A DNA stretch of 9,067 nucleotides from Sedimentisphaerales bacterium (lineage in GTDB: Bacteria; Planctomycetota; Phycisphaerae; Sedimentisphaerales; Anaerobacaceae), in NCBI GenBank assembly GCA_016933985.1, contig JAFGTU010000547.1:1-9067 (forward strand), written 5' to 3'. This document shows positions 1 to 6,347 of the stretch, piece after piece (position 1 is the first letter of the stretch; every line of letters starts with the position of its first letter). The translations under genes and the position numbers were made by a program. Under the pieces are notes generated by a model. It ran no database searches. It had not been told where the DNA came from and worked only from the letters and a program-made list of their open reading frames with translations.

Positions 1-287
1 AACACCGCGGCGGCGGCAGTCGCCCACGCGGGAAGCTTCCTCGACGCAGCGACCTTCACCCGTCTCGGTTGGCCCGTTTGCTCGATAACCCGCGAAATCA
101 AATCCTCGGATGCCGTAACCTCTCCACGCAGCAAGTCCAGCGAGGCGAATTTCCGCTCCAGCTTCTCCAGCTCGGCCCGGCAACGTCCGCACTCGGCCAG
201 ATGCTCGCCGGCCCGCTCAGCCTCCGCATCGGCGCCCAGCTTGAACCGGTATTCTATAAGCTCTTGTTCTGTAAGATGACGCGTCAT
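1..287 (-). CDS. Zinc-finger anti-sigma factor, partial (3' end outside the window)
   Basis: This open frame begins at ATG 287 and stays open for 95 codons to the window edge. Its start overlaps the stop of the sigma-factor gene as ATGA, the usual sign of translational coupling between a sigma factor and its partner. Near residues 29-36 it has the pattern H-x3-C-x2-C (HLAECGRC), which is the zinc-binding anti-sigma (ZAS / zf-HC2) signature. It is followed by a charged helix rich in Glu, Lys and Arg. The visible end (about residues 84-95, RKLPAWATAAAAV) looks like the start of a membrane segment. By family knowledge, the cytoplasmic zinc domain would hold the cognate sigma factor inactive and the missing part would be a membrane anchor and outer sensor domain. 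The family call is firm; the signal it senses cannot be told. Confidence 0.85.
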   Translation of the reverse strand, partial: MTRHLTEQELIEYRFKLGADAEAERAGEHLAECGRCRAELEKLERKFASLDLLRGEVTASEDLISRVIEQTGQPRRVKVAASRKLPAWATAAAAV

Positions 288-871
288 TTTGCGACTCCGG
301 AAACATCAGGCAGTCTGTTCGCTAAAGTCCGCAGCGCCCTGGACATCTGCACCTTCACCGTTCCCGTCGAGCATCCCAGGACCTCGGCCACCTCCGGATA
401 GCTGAGCTGCTGGTAGTACGCCAGAACCAGCGTCGCCCGCTGCTTGGCCGGCAATTCATCGACCGCCCGGCGAACCTGCTCTTTCTGCTCGGCTATCTCA
501 ACCTCCTGCGCCGGGTCGCAGCAATCCGCAGCCGTAAACGCGCCCAATTCGTCGCAGTTGCCGGTGTCGCAGCCGACGCTTTGGTTCAAGGATAGAACCG
601 GCTGCCGCTTTCGCTTCCGCAGCCCGTCGATGGCCACGCGGGTGGCGATGGTGAAAAGCCAGCTCTTGAACCGTTCTCCGCGGAAGGTATGGCCTTTTTC
701 GTGGACACGCTCAAACGTCTCCTGGAAAAAGTCCTCGGCTTGTTCGCGATTGCCTGTCATTCGAACCAAATACCCCAAGACACTGTCCCCGTGCCGGCGC
801 ACAAGCTCGCCGAATGCTGTCCTGTCGCCCCCAATGTGGGCGTCTATCAGGCTTTTATCACTGTCCAACAT
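284..871 (-). CDS. ECF-type RNA polymerase sigma factor
   Basis: A 195-residue sigma-70 family protein of the extracytoplasmic-function type. Region 2 spans roughly residues 8-88, with the helix around DFFQETFERVHEK and the -10 recognition stretch ending in RVAIDGLRKRKR. Region 4 spans about residues 132-185, with ELPAKQRATLVLAYYQQLSY and the helix-turn-helix VAEVLGCSTGTVKVQMSRAL. The linker (residues 89-130) is longer than usual for the class and holds four cysteines (C101, C106, C117, C118). The ATG at 871 was chosen. A GTG at 955 would add 28 residues with no sigma-like character and would put two inverted repeats inside the gene. The Shine-Dalgarno sequence is weak, with GGAG 13 nt before the ATG. 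The stop overlaps the next gene, a zinc-finger anti-sigma factor. Target promoters are unknown, and no ECF-like GGAAC -35 element was seen in its own upstream region. Confidence 0.93.
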   Translation of the reverse strand: MLDSDKSLIDAHIGGDRTAFGELVRRHGDSVLGYLVRMTGNREQAEDFFQETFERVHEKGHTFRGERFKSWLFTIATRVAIDGLRKRKRQPVLSLNQSVGCDTGNCDELGAFTAADCCDPAQEVEIAEQKEQVRRAVDELPAKQRATLVLAYYQQLSYPEVAEVLGCSTGTVKVQMSRALRTLANRLPDVSGVAK

Positions 872-921
872 CGAGGCTTCTTTGCTCCAACTACACCTCT
901 GAGACGCTGACTTTAGCCGGC

Positions 922-934
922 CGGTTGACAACCG
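922..934. promoter_or_regulatory. Perfect 6-bp inverted repeat ahead of the sigma-factor gene
   Basis: CGGTTG-A-CAACCG is a perfect inverted repeat with a one-base centre, about 50 bp before the sigma factor's ATG. It is short and symmetric like a repressor operator, but it could be chance, and no regulator gene lies next to it. Confidence 0.3.
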
Positions 935-936
935 AT

Positions 937-950
937 GCGAAAATATTCGC
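937..950. promoter_or_regulatory. Inverted repeat with A/T loop ahead of the sigma-factor gene
   Basis: GCGAA-AATA-TTCGC is a perfect 5-bp inverted repeat only two bases from the palindrome at 922-934. In the leader RNA it could form a small hairpin. On DNA the two together could be a composite binding site. Functional support is lacking. Confidence 0.25.
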
Positions 951-1015
951 GCCACGCCTCTTTTTAGACGTCATTTATGCCCAACCAGTCAAAGCCCGCA
1001 AGGTAAATTAACTGT

Positions 1016-1049
1016 AAAAAAGCGTCCCTTCCCATCCCCCGCCTCCCCC
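1016..1049 (-). other. G-run cluster followed by T6: possible G-quadruplex and termination signal
   Basis: Read on the minus strand there are four G runs (5, 5, 3 and 3 bases; positions 1045-1049, 1036-1040, 1031-1033 and 1026-1028) separated by loops of 4, 2 and 2 bases. They are followed after a further 4 bases (ACGC) by six Ts at 1016-1021. This fits the standard pattern for an intramolecular G-quadruplex on the transcribed-sense strand. It lies between the end of the enzyme operon and the sigma-factor gene. A role in ending transcription is inference only. Confidence 0.35.
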
Positions 1050-1119
1050 GACATATCCGCCAATCCCATCAGCAGCCCCCAATCGCGCCACTGAGGCTGT
1101 GATGACAGAGGCACTGGCC

Positions 1120-1158
1120 CTTCATCATTTGTTATTCGCAATTCATTATTCGATGTTC
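1120..1158 (-). repeat. Degenerate tandem repeat with 7-bp period
   Basis: On the minus strand, beginning 6 bases after the stop codon of the isochorismatase/ThuA gene, the sequence splits into consecutive 7-mers: GAACATC, GAATAAT, GAATTGC, GAATAAC, AAATGAT, then a partial GAAG. The shared core is GAAT or GAA at the head of each unit. The stretch is clearly more AT-rich than its surroundings. The periodicity is read directly from the sequence; its origin and role are unknown. Confidence 0.6.
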
Positions 1159-1164
1159 AACAGC

Positions 1165-2748
1165 CTACTTGGCCTTGGGCGCCGTCTTATCCATCGCCCA
1201 GAATACCGCGTTGACGAGCATCCTGCGAAACTGCGGATTCTCGAAGTCTTCAAGGCTGCCGAGCGACGTGTAGAAAACACGCGAATTTTTATACCCGTTC
1301 GTCCAGGCGAGCGGCTCTGGGTCTTTGCCCGGAATCGTGCCTATCAGCAAAACCTTGGCCGAGTCGGCCAGCGGACTCGCCTGGTAAAGCGAGGAATTGC
1401 TCTCAAAAGGCGTCCGCATGCCTGCCAGTATCGGATGGCCCTTGGCCCCATCCGCAGGCGTCACGGTCGTCTGTGGCCCCACGCCATAGTGGCCGTGGTA
1501 ATTGCCGCCCAGGACTTCCGGGTCGAATTTCGGCCATTCGACGTGGCCTTTCGGCCCTTCGCCTTTTGCATCGAATGCGTGGCTGGCCGTTCGCAGGCCG
1601 ATCAACGGCTTGCCTCCGGCTAAATAATCCTGCAGATACTTCATCTGGTCGGCGGGGAATGCCCGCCGGCGCGTGAAAACCACCACCAAATCGGCCCCGG
1701 CCAGTGCCTCCATACCCGATACTTCGTGTCGGTCGGCACCGGTCTTGTCGGTGCTGCCCTGCACTATCTCGCACCGCAGGCCATACTTCGTCTCCAGCTC
1801 GTGTGCAAAGACCGGTAGCGACTCGGCAGCCCCATATTCACTCTCCGCCGAGATGAACACAACCTTCAACCGCTTGTCGTCCTTGAAGTCGAATTCAGGC
1901 TTGCCGGTAAGAGCTGTCGAGGTGATCGTCGGGCAGACGAACTTCTCTATATGCTCGACTATCAAATCCGTGCCCGTGAAGTGGCTCACAAACGGACGCA
2001 TCCGCGAGTTGTACATCGTATCGGTCAGGTCGCGGGCCAGCACGACATTCTTGCCGTACCGCGCCATATTCCGCAGCCCAAAGGGCCTGCCCAAAACGCA
2101 CATATTCGTATGGACGCCCATTAGAATCACGTTCTTTATCCCTCGCTGCTCGAGCAGGCTCCAAATCTCGGCTCCCGAATCGCTGATAGCATCTTCATCT
2201 TTAATCTCGATAGTATCGATCTGGCTGCTCCACGCCGTTCGCTGCTTGCACTGCGGCTGGCAGTCGCACCCGCCGTCCGACTGGTCTATCGGATACTCGA
2301 ATCTCTCCTCAAGGACCGTCTTGATCGTGCACCAACTTCCGACATCCTTCGGCAGATTCGACGCCTTCGGCGCATCCTGCGCACGCTTGCGCGCCGGATG
2401 TCCCTCGTAATGACCAATCGTCCCGCTCGGAGCATGGATGATAAGGACTCCCTTTTCGCGCGCCTTGCTCACGGCCTCGTTCATCCGCACGGCCAACTCT
2501 CCAACGCGGCTTGTCGCACCCTTGCACCAATGCTCGTTCCACATATCGCAAATGATGATGGCGGTTTCGGACGCCTTCCACTCGGCCTGCTGCTGGACCA
2601 CGCGGAACCTGCCGCTGCCTTGCTCGGTCTCGACCCGGCTGCGAAGGCTCAGCTCAAGTGTATCCTTACTCGCCCCGCCGTAGAGGCTGCCGGCGAATAA
2701 GCCAACCGCCGCCAGGAATAATGCCGCCCTGAATCTCCAAGTCCTCAT
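1165..2748 (-). CDS. Exported isochorismatase-like cysteine hydrolase fused to a ThuA-like domain
   Basis: A 527-residue two-domain protein with an N-terminal signal peptide (about residues 1-26: basic start, then AALFLAAVGLFAG). Residues about 60-275 form an isochorismatase-like alpha/beta domain with the expected Asp-Lys-Cys triad: D68 in IICDMW, K183 in IEIKDEDA and C217 in HTNMCVLGR. A cysteine-rich insertion lies at residues 140-167 (C140, C161, C163, C167; local motif GGCDCQPQC). Residues about 294-521 form a ThuA-like, class I amidotransferase-like domain with GLRTASHAF (384-392), GGNYHGHYG (414-422), a HPI-x-AG motif and PLAW near 480. ThuA-type domains are often found with sugar catabolism genes. 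The substrate of the hydrolase domain is unknown. It is probably the last gene of the enzyme operon, 135 bp after the beta-helix gene. ATG 2748 is preferred over GTG 2760 because the GTG lies inside the Shine-Dalgarno sequence. Confidence 0.87.
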   Translation of the reverse strand: MRTWRFRAALFLAAVGLFAGSLYGGASKDTLELSLRSRVETEQGSGRFRVVQQQAEWKASETAIIICDMWNEHWCKGATSRVGELAVRMNEAVSKAREKGVLIIHAPSGTIGHYEGHPARKRAQDAPKASNLPKDVGSWCTIKTVLEERFEYPIDQSDGGCDCQPQCKQRTAWSSQIDTIEIKDEDAISDSGAEIWSLLEQRGIKNVILMGVHTNMCVLGRPFGLRNMARYGKNVVLARDLTDTMYNSRMRPFVSHFTGTDLIVEHIEKFVCPTITSTALTGKPEFDFKDDKRLKVVFISAESEYGAAESLPVFAHELETKYGLRCEIVQGSTDKTGADRHEVSGMEALAGADLVVVFTRRRAFPADQMKYLQDYLAGGKPLIGLRTASHAFDAKGEGPKGHVEWPKFDPEVLGGNYHGHYGVGPQTTVTPADGAKGHPILAGMRTPFESNSSLYQASPLADSAKVLLIGTIPGKDPEPLAWTNGYKNSRVFYTSLGSLEDFENPQFRRMLVNAVFWAMDKTAPKAK

Positions 2749-2757
2749 AACAACAGA

Positions 2758-2763
2758 CACCTC
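2758..2763 (-). promoter_or_regulatory. Ribosome binding site that decides the start of the isochorismatase/ThuA gene
   Basis: Minus-strand GAGGTG ends 9 bases before ATG 2748. The alternative in-frame GTG at 2760 is part of this very motif and has no good site of its own, so the ATG is the better start. Confidence 0.55.
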
Positions 2764-2775
2764 AAAAACAAATGC

Positions 2776-2811
2776 TGTACGGGCGACCCCATGTGGTTGC
2801 TCCTGCGTACA
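2776..2811 (-). promoter_or_regulatory. Long inverted repeat / structured leader ahead of the isochorismatase/ThuA gene
   Basis: TGTACG at 2776-2781 is matched perfectly by CGTACA at 2806-2811. Inside it, 2783-2788 pairs with 2795-2800 with one imperfect position (a mismatch in the minus-strand RNA, a wobble in the plus-strand one), leaving a 6-base loop. It falls in the 135 bp gap before the gene, the largest gap within the five-gene run. It could stabilise the mRNA or tune expression of the last gene. It is not followed by a U tract, so it does not look like a terminator. Confidence 0.35.
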
Positions 2812-2883
2812 AACCTAACAAATCCGCCTGGAGAACGCAAGCCCTCAAGGGTCGCGCGATGTGCCCGGCTTCGGCCCGGCTTT

Positions 2884-4689
2884 TCACTTTGTGCCCTTCT
2901 GCGGGCGCGGTCCATAATGGGGGGGTTCCATGCCCAGTTCGTAGCAGCCCAGGTCCGGGGCTTTGCCGGTGAAACCGTCGGTGATTTGCGGCAGGGCTAT
3001 CCCGGCATCTATGGCATTGGCCTTGCTCTGCAAGTGCAGGTCGTAATCGCTTGGTTCGCAGGTCTTGCCCTGCTGAGGCGGAGAGGCGTTTACGAATATG
3101 TCGTAATCAGCGAGCATTCCGTGCTCTTCGAGGCCGGTTGCTTTGAAGAATTCCTCGATAGAATGATACCGTCCGACCTTTCCATCGTGGTCTTGCCACT
3201 TAATGAGCAATTCGTAATCGTTCTGTCGATAGGCGTTGTAGTCCATTGTGCTGTAGGCGGTGGGCGAGCCGGATTCCATCGCATATCGCTCAGCGCCCAT
3301 GAAGAGGTTGTTCCTGAAATGCCCGTTCTGCCAGATGGCCGGAGGGCGGAAGCCCTGCTCGGCGCAGCAGGAGGTGTTGTTGTAGGCCTCGATTCCTGCG
3401 GGGTAGTTGTTGAGCTTGTAGCTCAGGGCGGTGATGCCGTACAGCTCATTGCGAATCAGATAGACCGGCCCGCCGTAGAACGGCTGGGTGGACATGCCGG
3501 TGTGGGCGTTGTAGCAGCGGTTGCGGTAGAAGCGGACGTTGTGGCAGCCGTAGTCCGCCTCGAACGTATCATCTTGAGCCCAGGATAGATCGTTGCCGTA
3601 GAAATCGATGTTGACGCAGTGCTTATTAACATCATCAACCGGCGGGCCGAAGTTGTAGATCGCAGCCGAATCGCTGAACCTTGTTATGCGGTTGTAGCAG
3701 ATGACGTGGCCCCGGCCATAGACGTTTACGCCGGTGTGGCCGGGACTCATGTATGTCTTTTCCGGCCGCGGATACCAGGTGGGGTTGATGCCTATGATCT
3801 CGTTGTCGGCGATGCACCAGTCCTTGGAATTCACGCAGCCGGTATTGATGCCATAGACGACATCGTGAATCTTGCACCGGCGAACAACCAGCCCCTCGGC
3901 CCCGCCCGGTTTTGCGGCATAGATCGCCGTCTGCGCGTTGCGAAACGTAAGCCCCTCGAAATACAGGTGGTTTGTTCCGTTGAGTACTATAATGCGTGAG
4001 CTGCCGCCGACGCCTTCGCCTTCGAGGACCGCCTCGCCGTCGGCCCGGCCCCGGAAGGCAATCGGCTTCTCAGCCGTGCCGGATTTGGTCAAATCGAAAG
4101 GCCCCTTATAGACGCCGGTGCCGAGCAGAATCACATCGCCGGGCTTCGCTTCTTCGTAGGCGGCCATCAGCCCCTTCTGAGGATCGGCGCTTATTGTACG
4201 TCCTCCGGCGAAGGCCTTCGGCTCGGCTCTCGTTGCGACGGTTACGATCTTAGGCTCGGCCGGCGCGCCGCCGTCGGGATCGGCCATGGTGAACCGCATT
4301 TCGTAAGCTGTTGCCGGTTCTAAGAACAATACACTGCCGGCGAACAGGTTGCCGGTTCGGTATGGCCCGTACTTCTGGTCTGACACTTCATTATGAACGC
4401 GCAGCATCGGCAATGCCTTCTTCCACTCGGCGCCGCCCTTCTTCCTGAACGTCACGGCAACCGAGGCATTGCGGTTGCTGTCGCCATCAACGTACCACCG
4501 AAAACCCAGATTCTCGATAGTAGGCGGATCGACGATGAAACTCTTCGGCACGATCCGGTCCAATTTCGGCCCGACCGCAAAGCCCCGGATCGTTTCCCCC
4601 TGTCCTTCTGCCTGAGCAGACATACTCAGCGCAGTCAACGCTGCGACAGCCAAACCAACAATGCTCATAGTCTTGAAGTTGGCGTTCAT
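2884..4689 (-). CDS. Secreted right-handed parallel beta-helix protein with N-terminal FN3-like domain
   Basis: A 601-residue protein with a clear signal peptide (hydrophobic SIVGLAVAALTALSMSAQA, cleavage probably after residue 27). Residues about 45-155 look like a fibronectin type III-like beta-sandwich (FRWYVDGDSNRNASVAVTFR, then PATAYEMRFTMADPDG). From about residue 165 to 480 there are the short N/G-rich turns and alternating V/I/F strands of a parallel beta-helix, for example LYFEGLTFRNAQ, VVRRCKIHDVVYG, VICYNRITRFSDS and VRFYRNRCYNAH. The end carries the NAIDAG...APDLGCYELG pattern common at the C-terminus of bacterial beta-helix proteins. About a dozen cysteines lie mainly in the helix rungs. 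The fold is typical of polysaccharide lyases, epimerases and glycosidases, but I see no catalytic signature that allows one of these to be named. It sits 39 bp after the GH67-like gene. Confidence 0.85.
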   Translation of the reverse strand: MNANFKTMSIVGLAVAALTALSMSAQAEGQGETIRGFAVGPKLDRIVPKSFIVDPPTIENLGFRWYVDGDSNRNASVAVTFRKKGGAEWKKALPMLRVHNEVSDQKYGPYRTGNLFAGSVLFLEPATAYEMRFTMADPDGGAPAEPKIVTVATRAEPKAFAGGRTISADPQKGLMAAYEEAKPGDVILLGTGVYKGPFDLTKSGTAEKPIAFRGRADGEAVLEGEGVGGSSRIIVLNGTNHLYFEGLTFRNAQTAIYAAKPGGAEGLVVRRCKIHDVVYGINTGCVNSKDWCIADNEIIGINPTWYPRPEKTYMSPGHTGVNVYGRGHVICYNRITRFSDSAAIYNFGPPVDDVNKHCVNIDFYGNDLSWAQDDTFEADYGCHNVRFYRNRCYNAHTGMSTQPFYGGPVYLIRNELYGITALSYKLNNYPAGIEAYNNTSCCAEQGFRPPAIWQNGHFRNNLFMGAERYAMESGSPTAYSTMDYNAYRQNDYELLIKWQDHDGKVGRYHSIEEFFKATGLEEHGMLADYDIFVNASPPQQGKTCEPSDYDLHLQSKANAIDAGIALPQITDGFTGKAPDLGCYELGMEPPHYGPRPQKGTK

Positions 4690-4693
4690 ACCG

Positions 4694-4701
4694 CCTCCTT
4701 T
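4694..4701 (-). promoter_or_regulatory. Strong ribosome binding site of the beta-helix gene
   Basis: Minus-strand AAAGGAGG is a near-perfect anti-16S match 4 bases before ATG 4689. It is one of the strongest sites in the window and fixes the start. Confidence 0.8.
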
Positions 4702-4728
4702 CCTAAGATGCCAGGCTCTTATCCGCCG

Positions 4729-6321
4729 TCATTTTTTCAGCTTTTTGAGCTTGCCCGCCAGTTCGTCGGCCACGTTCCGTATCTCGCCGTCCGCGGCAGG
4801 CGGATCACTCGTCAATCCCGCCTTCTCGCTTGCTTTGGCCTGATAGCGCAAGCCCTCTATCGCACGGGCCGCGCGCTCCTTGAGACCATCCACCTCATGT
4901 CCCTCAGCGAGGATCTTGTATCCGAAGAAGGCCTCTGCGTGCAGCTTCCAGACAGTCGCCACGCGACGGAGCAGATTCAGCCGCCGATATAAATCGTCGT
5001 ATTGCTCGGCGCTCAGAAACGGCTTGGCCTGGCTCAGGAAAAACAAAGCCTCATCGGCCAGGGCAATCGCCTGGTCTTTTTCCGCGAGAATTTCCTCTAA
5101 GAGCTTCGCGTCGGGGTGCTTGAGCCGTTCTTCGAGCTCGGCATACTTCGGCTCATCCGGCCTCCACTTGGCAATCGTCCGCGAGGTGATATGCCCATCG
5201 GCATAGCCGAAAGAGGGCAGCTTCGAATGATTCGTAATCCAGAATTCGAGGACAAAATAACTCTTATTGACGGTCTCGAAGGAGCGACGCAGGGCCTGCT
5301 CGACGAATTCGGCCGCGTCCTCGCCGTACCGCTGCTCGCTCCACTGCCGCCAAATCTCCCTGGCGGTAATATCGCCGTCTTCGGTCAGCCGATAGAGCGT
5401 ATAGATATTCACCTCGTTGGGCGTAAACAGGGCATCGTAGCCGGCGTGGTCGAGCCGGGCGTTGTAGCCCACTATGCCGGGACGCGACAGGGCGTATCGC
5501 CAGCGGTACTCGAAGTATTCGGCGGAGGTGTAGGGAATCCGGTTTCTGCCCGTGAATTCCGACGAGCAGTCGAACTCGACAATCAACTTGCGATCCGGGA
5601 ACTTGCCTATCATCGGATTGTGGGGGTAGAAGGGCTGCCAGTCGTGCGGGACGCACTTGCACTGAAGCATCACCCGCGGAGAAGCATCGGCGAGACCCTC
5701 GGCAAACCACTGCAGCTCCTGCGGCTCATACAGGAACGAGCGAACAACGAAATCCTTTTCGTGCTTCGCACAGGCCGTATCAATCGTATTGATCAGCCTG
5801 GCGAAGCGCTGCGGCATAGTCAATTTCGACCGAACGCTGCTTTCCTGAAATATCTTGTACTTCGTCTCGTGAAAGGTCAGGAGTATGCCGTCGAACTCGG
5901 GGAAATCGGCGAAGAGCTTCTCGTACTTGCCCTGGAGCCACTGCCAGAAGCCGTCCCTGTCAATCTCGACCGCCCCGCCGGAGAGGTAACGCTTGGGCAC
6001 ATCGTTTTCCAACTCATGCACCCAAATCCAAACCCTTAGCTTGAGGGCGTGTGCCTCGGCGGCGAGTTTGCGCAACCTCTCTGCACGCTCTGAGCCTTCG
6101 TAAAGCTGCGATACATCCTCGATCATTCCGTGGGAAAAGACGACGGTATTGATATTGTACCGCCCGGCTTGTTTCATCGCCCTGGAGACGTAGTCGGCAT
6201 CGAGCTTGTGAAACTGCCAGCTTCTGATCGGGACCAGAGGCTCGCCCGACATCGCCGGAGGCAAGGCGAAAACTGCAAACACAACAACCGACAAGAAACC
6301 TGTGCTAAGATAATTCCTCAT
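4729..6321 (-). CDS. Exported GH67-like TIM-barrel protein, candidate alpha-glucuronidase relative
   Basis: A 530-residue protein with a signal peptide (residues 1-25, VVVFAVFALPPAMSG). Residues about 30-330 read as a TIM barrel in the style of the central domain of GH67: AMKQAGRYNINTVVFSHG, KLRVWIWVHEL, then FDGILLTFHET. E152 (FHET) sits where GH67 has its general acid. D227 (PHDW) and E255 (SEFTG in IVEFDCSSEFTG) match the two general-base carboxylates. D227 and E255 are 28 residues apart, the same spacing as D364/E392 or D365/E393 reported for characterised GH67 enzymes. The GYNARL and ITAREIWRQWSEQRYG stretches also parallel GH67. Residues about 335-530 are helical and end in a lysine-rich tail (KLKKLKK). 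The separate N-terminal domain of canonical GH67 (total about 680-730 aa) is missing. By family, it would remove alpha-linked glucuronic acid from a glycan. The relation is remote and the substrate is inferred. Confidence 0.7.
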   Translation of the reverse strand: MRNYLSTGFLSVVVFAVFALPPAMSGEPLVPIRSWQFHKLDADYVSRAMKQAGRYNINTVVFSHGMIEDVSQLYEGSERAERLRKLAAEAHALKLRVWIWVHELENDVPKRYLSGGAVEIDRDGFWQWLQGKYEKLFADFPEFDGILLTFHETKYKIFQESSVRSKLTMPQRFARLINTIDTACAKHEKDFVVRSFLYEPQELQWFAEGLADASPRVMLQCKCVPHDWQPFYPHNPMIGKFPDRKLIVEFDCSSEFTGRNRIPYTSAEYFEYRWRYALSRPGIVGYNARLDHAGYDALFTPNEVNIYTLYRLTEDGDITAREIWRQWSEQRYGEDAAEFVEQALRRSFETVNKSYFVLEFWITNHSKLPSFGYADGHITSRTIAKWRPDEPKYAELEERLKHPDAKLLEEILAEKDQAIALADEALFFLSQAKPFLSAEQYDDLYRRLNLLRRVATVWKLHAEAFFGYKILAEGHEVDGLKERAARAIEGLRYQAKASEKAGLTSDPPAADGEIRNVADELAGKLKKLKK

Positions 6322-6327
6322 AGCCTG

Positions 6328-6333
6328 TCTCCT
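6328..6333 (-). promoter_or_regulatory. Ribosome binding site of the GH67-like gene
   Basis: Minus-strand AGGAGA lies 6 bases before ATG 6321, in the 26 bp gap after the preceding gene. It supports the chosen start. Confidence 0.7.
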
Positions 6334-6347
6334 AATGTGATCATCCG

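Noticed and set aside
872..955. 28-residue N-terminal extension of the sigma factor from a GTG at 955
   Set aside because: The extension has no sigma-like sequence. The ATG at 871 gives a normal ECF N-terminus.
974..1001. Possible sigma-70 promoter for the sigma-factor gene (TTGCGG, 16 bp, CATAAA on the minus strand)
   Set aside because: Only about 3 of 6 and 4 of 6 bases match the consensus boxes, with a short spacer. This is too weak to annotate.
1087..1118. Possible hairpin terminator after the enzyme operon (GCCA ... TGGC with an inner CTGT/ACAG)
   Set aside because: The inner and outer stems are only 4 bp each with large unpaired stretches between them, and no T tract follows directly.
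1673..2410. 245-codon plus-strand open frame
   Set aside because: It lies wholly antisense to the isochorismatase/ThuA gene, whose two domains and catalytic triad span the same bases.
2863..2884. GCCCGGC-TTCG-GCCCGGC followed by TTTT on the plus strand, resembling a terminator
   Set aside because: The two arms are mainly a direct repeat, so the stem is broken by a C-C mismatch. The T run follows only on the plus strand, where no gene ends, and it overlaps the beta-helix stop codon.
2791..3588. 265-codon plus-strand open frame
   Set aside because: It is a shadow of the beta-helix gene, rich in V/G/A repeats created by the complement of its codons, and has no family features.
5116..6039. 307-codon plus-strand open frame
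   Set aside because: It is antisense to the GH67-like gene, shows no recognisable domain, and has the low-information composition of a complement-frame shadow. The minus-strand gene has a signal peptide, a ribosome binding site and family motifs.
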